The notes under the pieces are model-generated. The model saw nothing but the letters and a program-made list of their open reading frames with translations. It was not told the DNA's origin and searched no databases. The position numbers and the translations under genes are program-made. Of a stretch of 7,733 nt of DNA, positions 6,787 to 7,733 are shown piece by piece. The stretch spans positions 1 to 7,733 of the forward strand of contig JAUZEU010000711.1 of NCBI GenBank assembly GCA_030838885.1, written 5' to 3'. Source of the DNA: Bryobacterales bacterium (GTDB taxonomy: Bacteria; Acidobacteriota; Terriglobia; Bryobacterales; Bryobacteraceae). Position 1 is the stretch's first letter. Each line of letters opens with the position of its first letter.

Positions 6787-7733
6787 ATGCAAGCCCCAGA
6801 CCTCCAGCCCGCCAGCAACACCAGCGTCTCCAAACGCCCGGAAACCCCGGTCAAACCCATCGAACCCGGCAAGCTCATGAGCGGCGCCGAAATGCTGCTC
6901 GAATGCCTCGCCCGCGAAGGCGTCGACGTCTTTTTTGGCTATCCCGGCGGCGTCACTATCCCCTTCTACGACTCCCTTTACGACCATCACATCAAGCACA
7001 TCCTCGTTCGCCACGAAGAGAATGCCTGCTTCGCTGCCGAAGGCTACGCCCGCGCAACCGGCAAGGTCGGGGTTTGCTGCGCCACCTCCGGCCCCGGCGC
7101 CACCAACCTGGTCACAGGCCTGGTGGACGCCTTGATGGATTCCATCCCCCTCGTCGCCATCACCGGCCAGGTGCACTCCAAGCTCATCGGCAGTGACGCC
7201 TTCCAGGAAGCCGACACCTTCGGCATCACCCGCCCCGCCACCAAGCACAACTTCATGGTGAAGACTCTGGCCGAGCTCCCCCAGATCGTTCACGAAGCCT
7301 TCTACATTGCAGCCAGCGGCCGGCCCGGCCCCGTGCTCGTCGACATTCCGAAAGACGTCTTCCAGGCCCGCGGTCACTATACCCCGGTCGACACCATTCA
7401 TCTCCCCGGTTATAAGGTGTTCACCGAAGGTCACACCGGCCAGATCCGCCGCGCCGCCCAGCTGATTCTCGAAGCCGAGCGCCCCATGGTCTACGCCGGC
7501 GGTGGCATCATCGCAGCCAATGCCTCAGCCGAACTCACCGAATTCGTTGAACTCGCCGACGCCCCTGCCGTCACCACCCTGATGGCTCTCGGCGGCCTCT
7601 CTGCGAGCCACCCGAATTACATCAGCATGCCCGGCATGCACGGCAGCTACGCCGCGAATATGGCGATGACCGATTGCGATCTTCTCATCGCCCTCGGCAC
7701 CCGCTTCGACGACCGCGTCACCGGCAAGCTCGA
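6787..7733 (+). CDS. ilvB: Acetolactate synthase large (catalytic) subunit, 5' part
   Basis: This thiamine-diphosphate enzyme condenses two pyruvates (or pyruvate and 2-oxobutyrate), the first common step of valine, leucine and isoleucine synthesis. The first 315 codons are present and the C-terminal part lies beyond the window. After a Pro/Lys-rich N-terminal extension of about 30 residues comes the pyrimidine-binding domain: MSGAEMLLECLAREGVDVFFGYPGG (GYPGG at 51-55), then RHEENACFAAEGYARATGKVGV with the catalytic Glu at residue 77, then ATSGPGATNLVTGLVDALMDS (Ser101 in SGPGATN), PLVAITGQV and GRPGPVLVDIPKDV. The central domain begins near residue 215, and the conserved GTRFDDRVTGKL starts at 304. 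The ATG at 6787 is the first possible start in frame: a TAA stands at 6775. The likely ribosome binding site AGGAG (6769-6773) is rather far, 13 bases away. ATG at 6877 is a shorter alternative. Expression is probably controlled by the Val/Ile-rich leader and attenuator just upstream. A small subunit (ilvN) would be expected downstream. Confidence 0.95.
   Translation, partial: MQAPDLQPASNTSVSKRPETPVKPIEPGKLMSGAEMLLECLAREGVDVFFGYPGGVTIPFYDSLYDHHIKHILVRHEENACFAAEGYARATGKVGVCCATSGPGATNLVTGLVDALMDSIPLVAITGQVHSKLIGSDAFQEADTFGITRPATKHNFMVKTLAELPQIVHEAFYIAASGRPGPVLVDIPKDVFQARGHYTPVDTIHLPGYKVFTEGHTGQIRRAAQLILEAERPMVYAGGGIIAANASAELTEFVELADAPAVTTLMALGGLSASHPNYISMPGMHGSYAANMAMTDCDLLIALGTRFDDRVTGKL

Noticed and set aside
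6724..7434. 236-codon minus-strand open frame opposite ilvB
   Set aside because: It is antisense to clearly conserved ilvB codons and has the Gly/Ala/Asp/Val-rich content expected from the reverse of a C-ending codon bias.
1..7733. CRISPR array, tRNA, rRNA or insertion-sequence transposase
   Set aside because: No regularly spaced identical repeats, no cloverleaf or rRNA-like segments and no transposase motifs were seen on either strand.

Overview
The window looks like bacterial chromosome with moderately high GC. The family repertoire would suit a soil bacterium, perhaps Acidobacteriota: a PAS/sigma-54 activator relic, a very large CheB-CheR-PAS histidine kinase, a large-class malic enzyme relic and a biosynthetic ilv locus. 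That phylum guess is an impression from protein flavour and cannot be proven from this window.

Layout. (1) About 1-544, minus strand: the decaying 5' part of a PAS + sigma-54-interaction (AAA+) regulator, with a one-base frameshift exactly in the Walker A motif. (2) About 545-1036: no credible gene. Just upstream of the next gene lie a duplicated AAAAGCGCGA/ATTTCAGA element and a dyad that could be control sites. (3) 1037-4888, plus: an intact 1283-residue soluble hybrid sensor kinase (CheB methylesterase, CheR methyltransferase, PAS-like segment, long coiled coil, PAS, HisKA, HATPase_c, receiver). (4) About 4895-5931, plus: a malic-enzyme pseudogene without its N-terminal part and carrying several frame-disrupting indels; its remains begin almost on the kinase stop codon. 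(5) About 5932-6528: no recognisable gene. (6) 6529-6786: a compact control region for ilvB, with a possible promoter, a 31-codon leader ORF containing 13 Val/Ile/Leu codons, alternative hairpins and a perfect 11-bp attenuator-like stem. (7) 6787-7733, plus: the first 315 codons of acetolactate synthase large subunit (ilvB), cut by the window edge.

How it fits together. The right end reads as a branched-chain amino acid operon probably controlled by ribosome-mediated attenuation: stalling on Val/Ile codons when charged tRNA is scarce would favour an antiterminator over the terminator. This is the most interesting element in the window. The kinase is the only complete large gene and sits between two broken genes, so the left and middle parts look rearranged, with the kinase kept while its neighbours decay.
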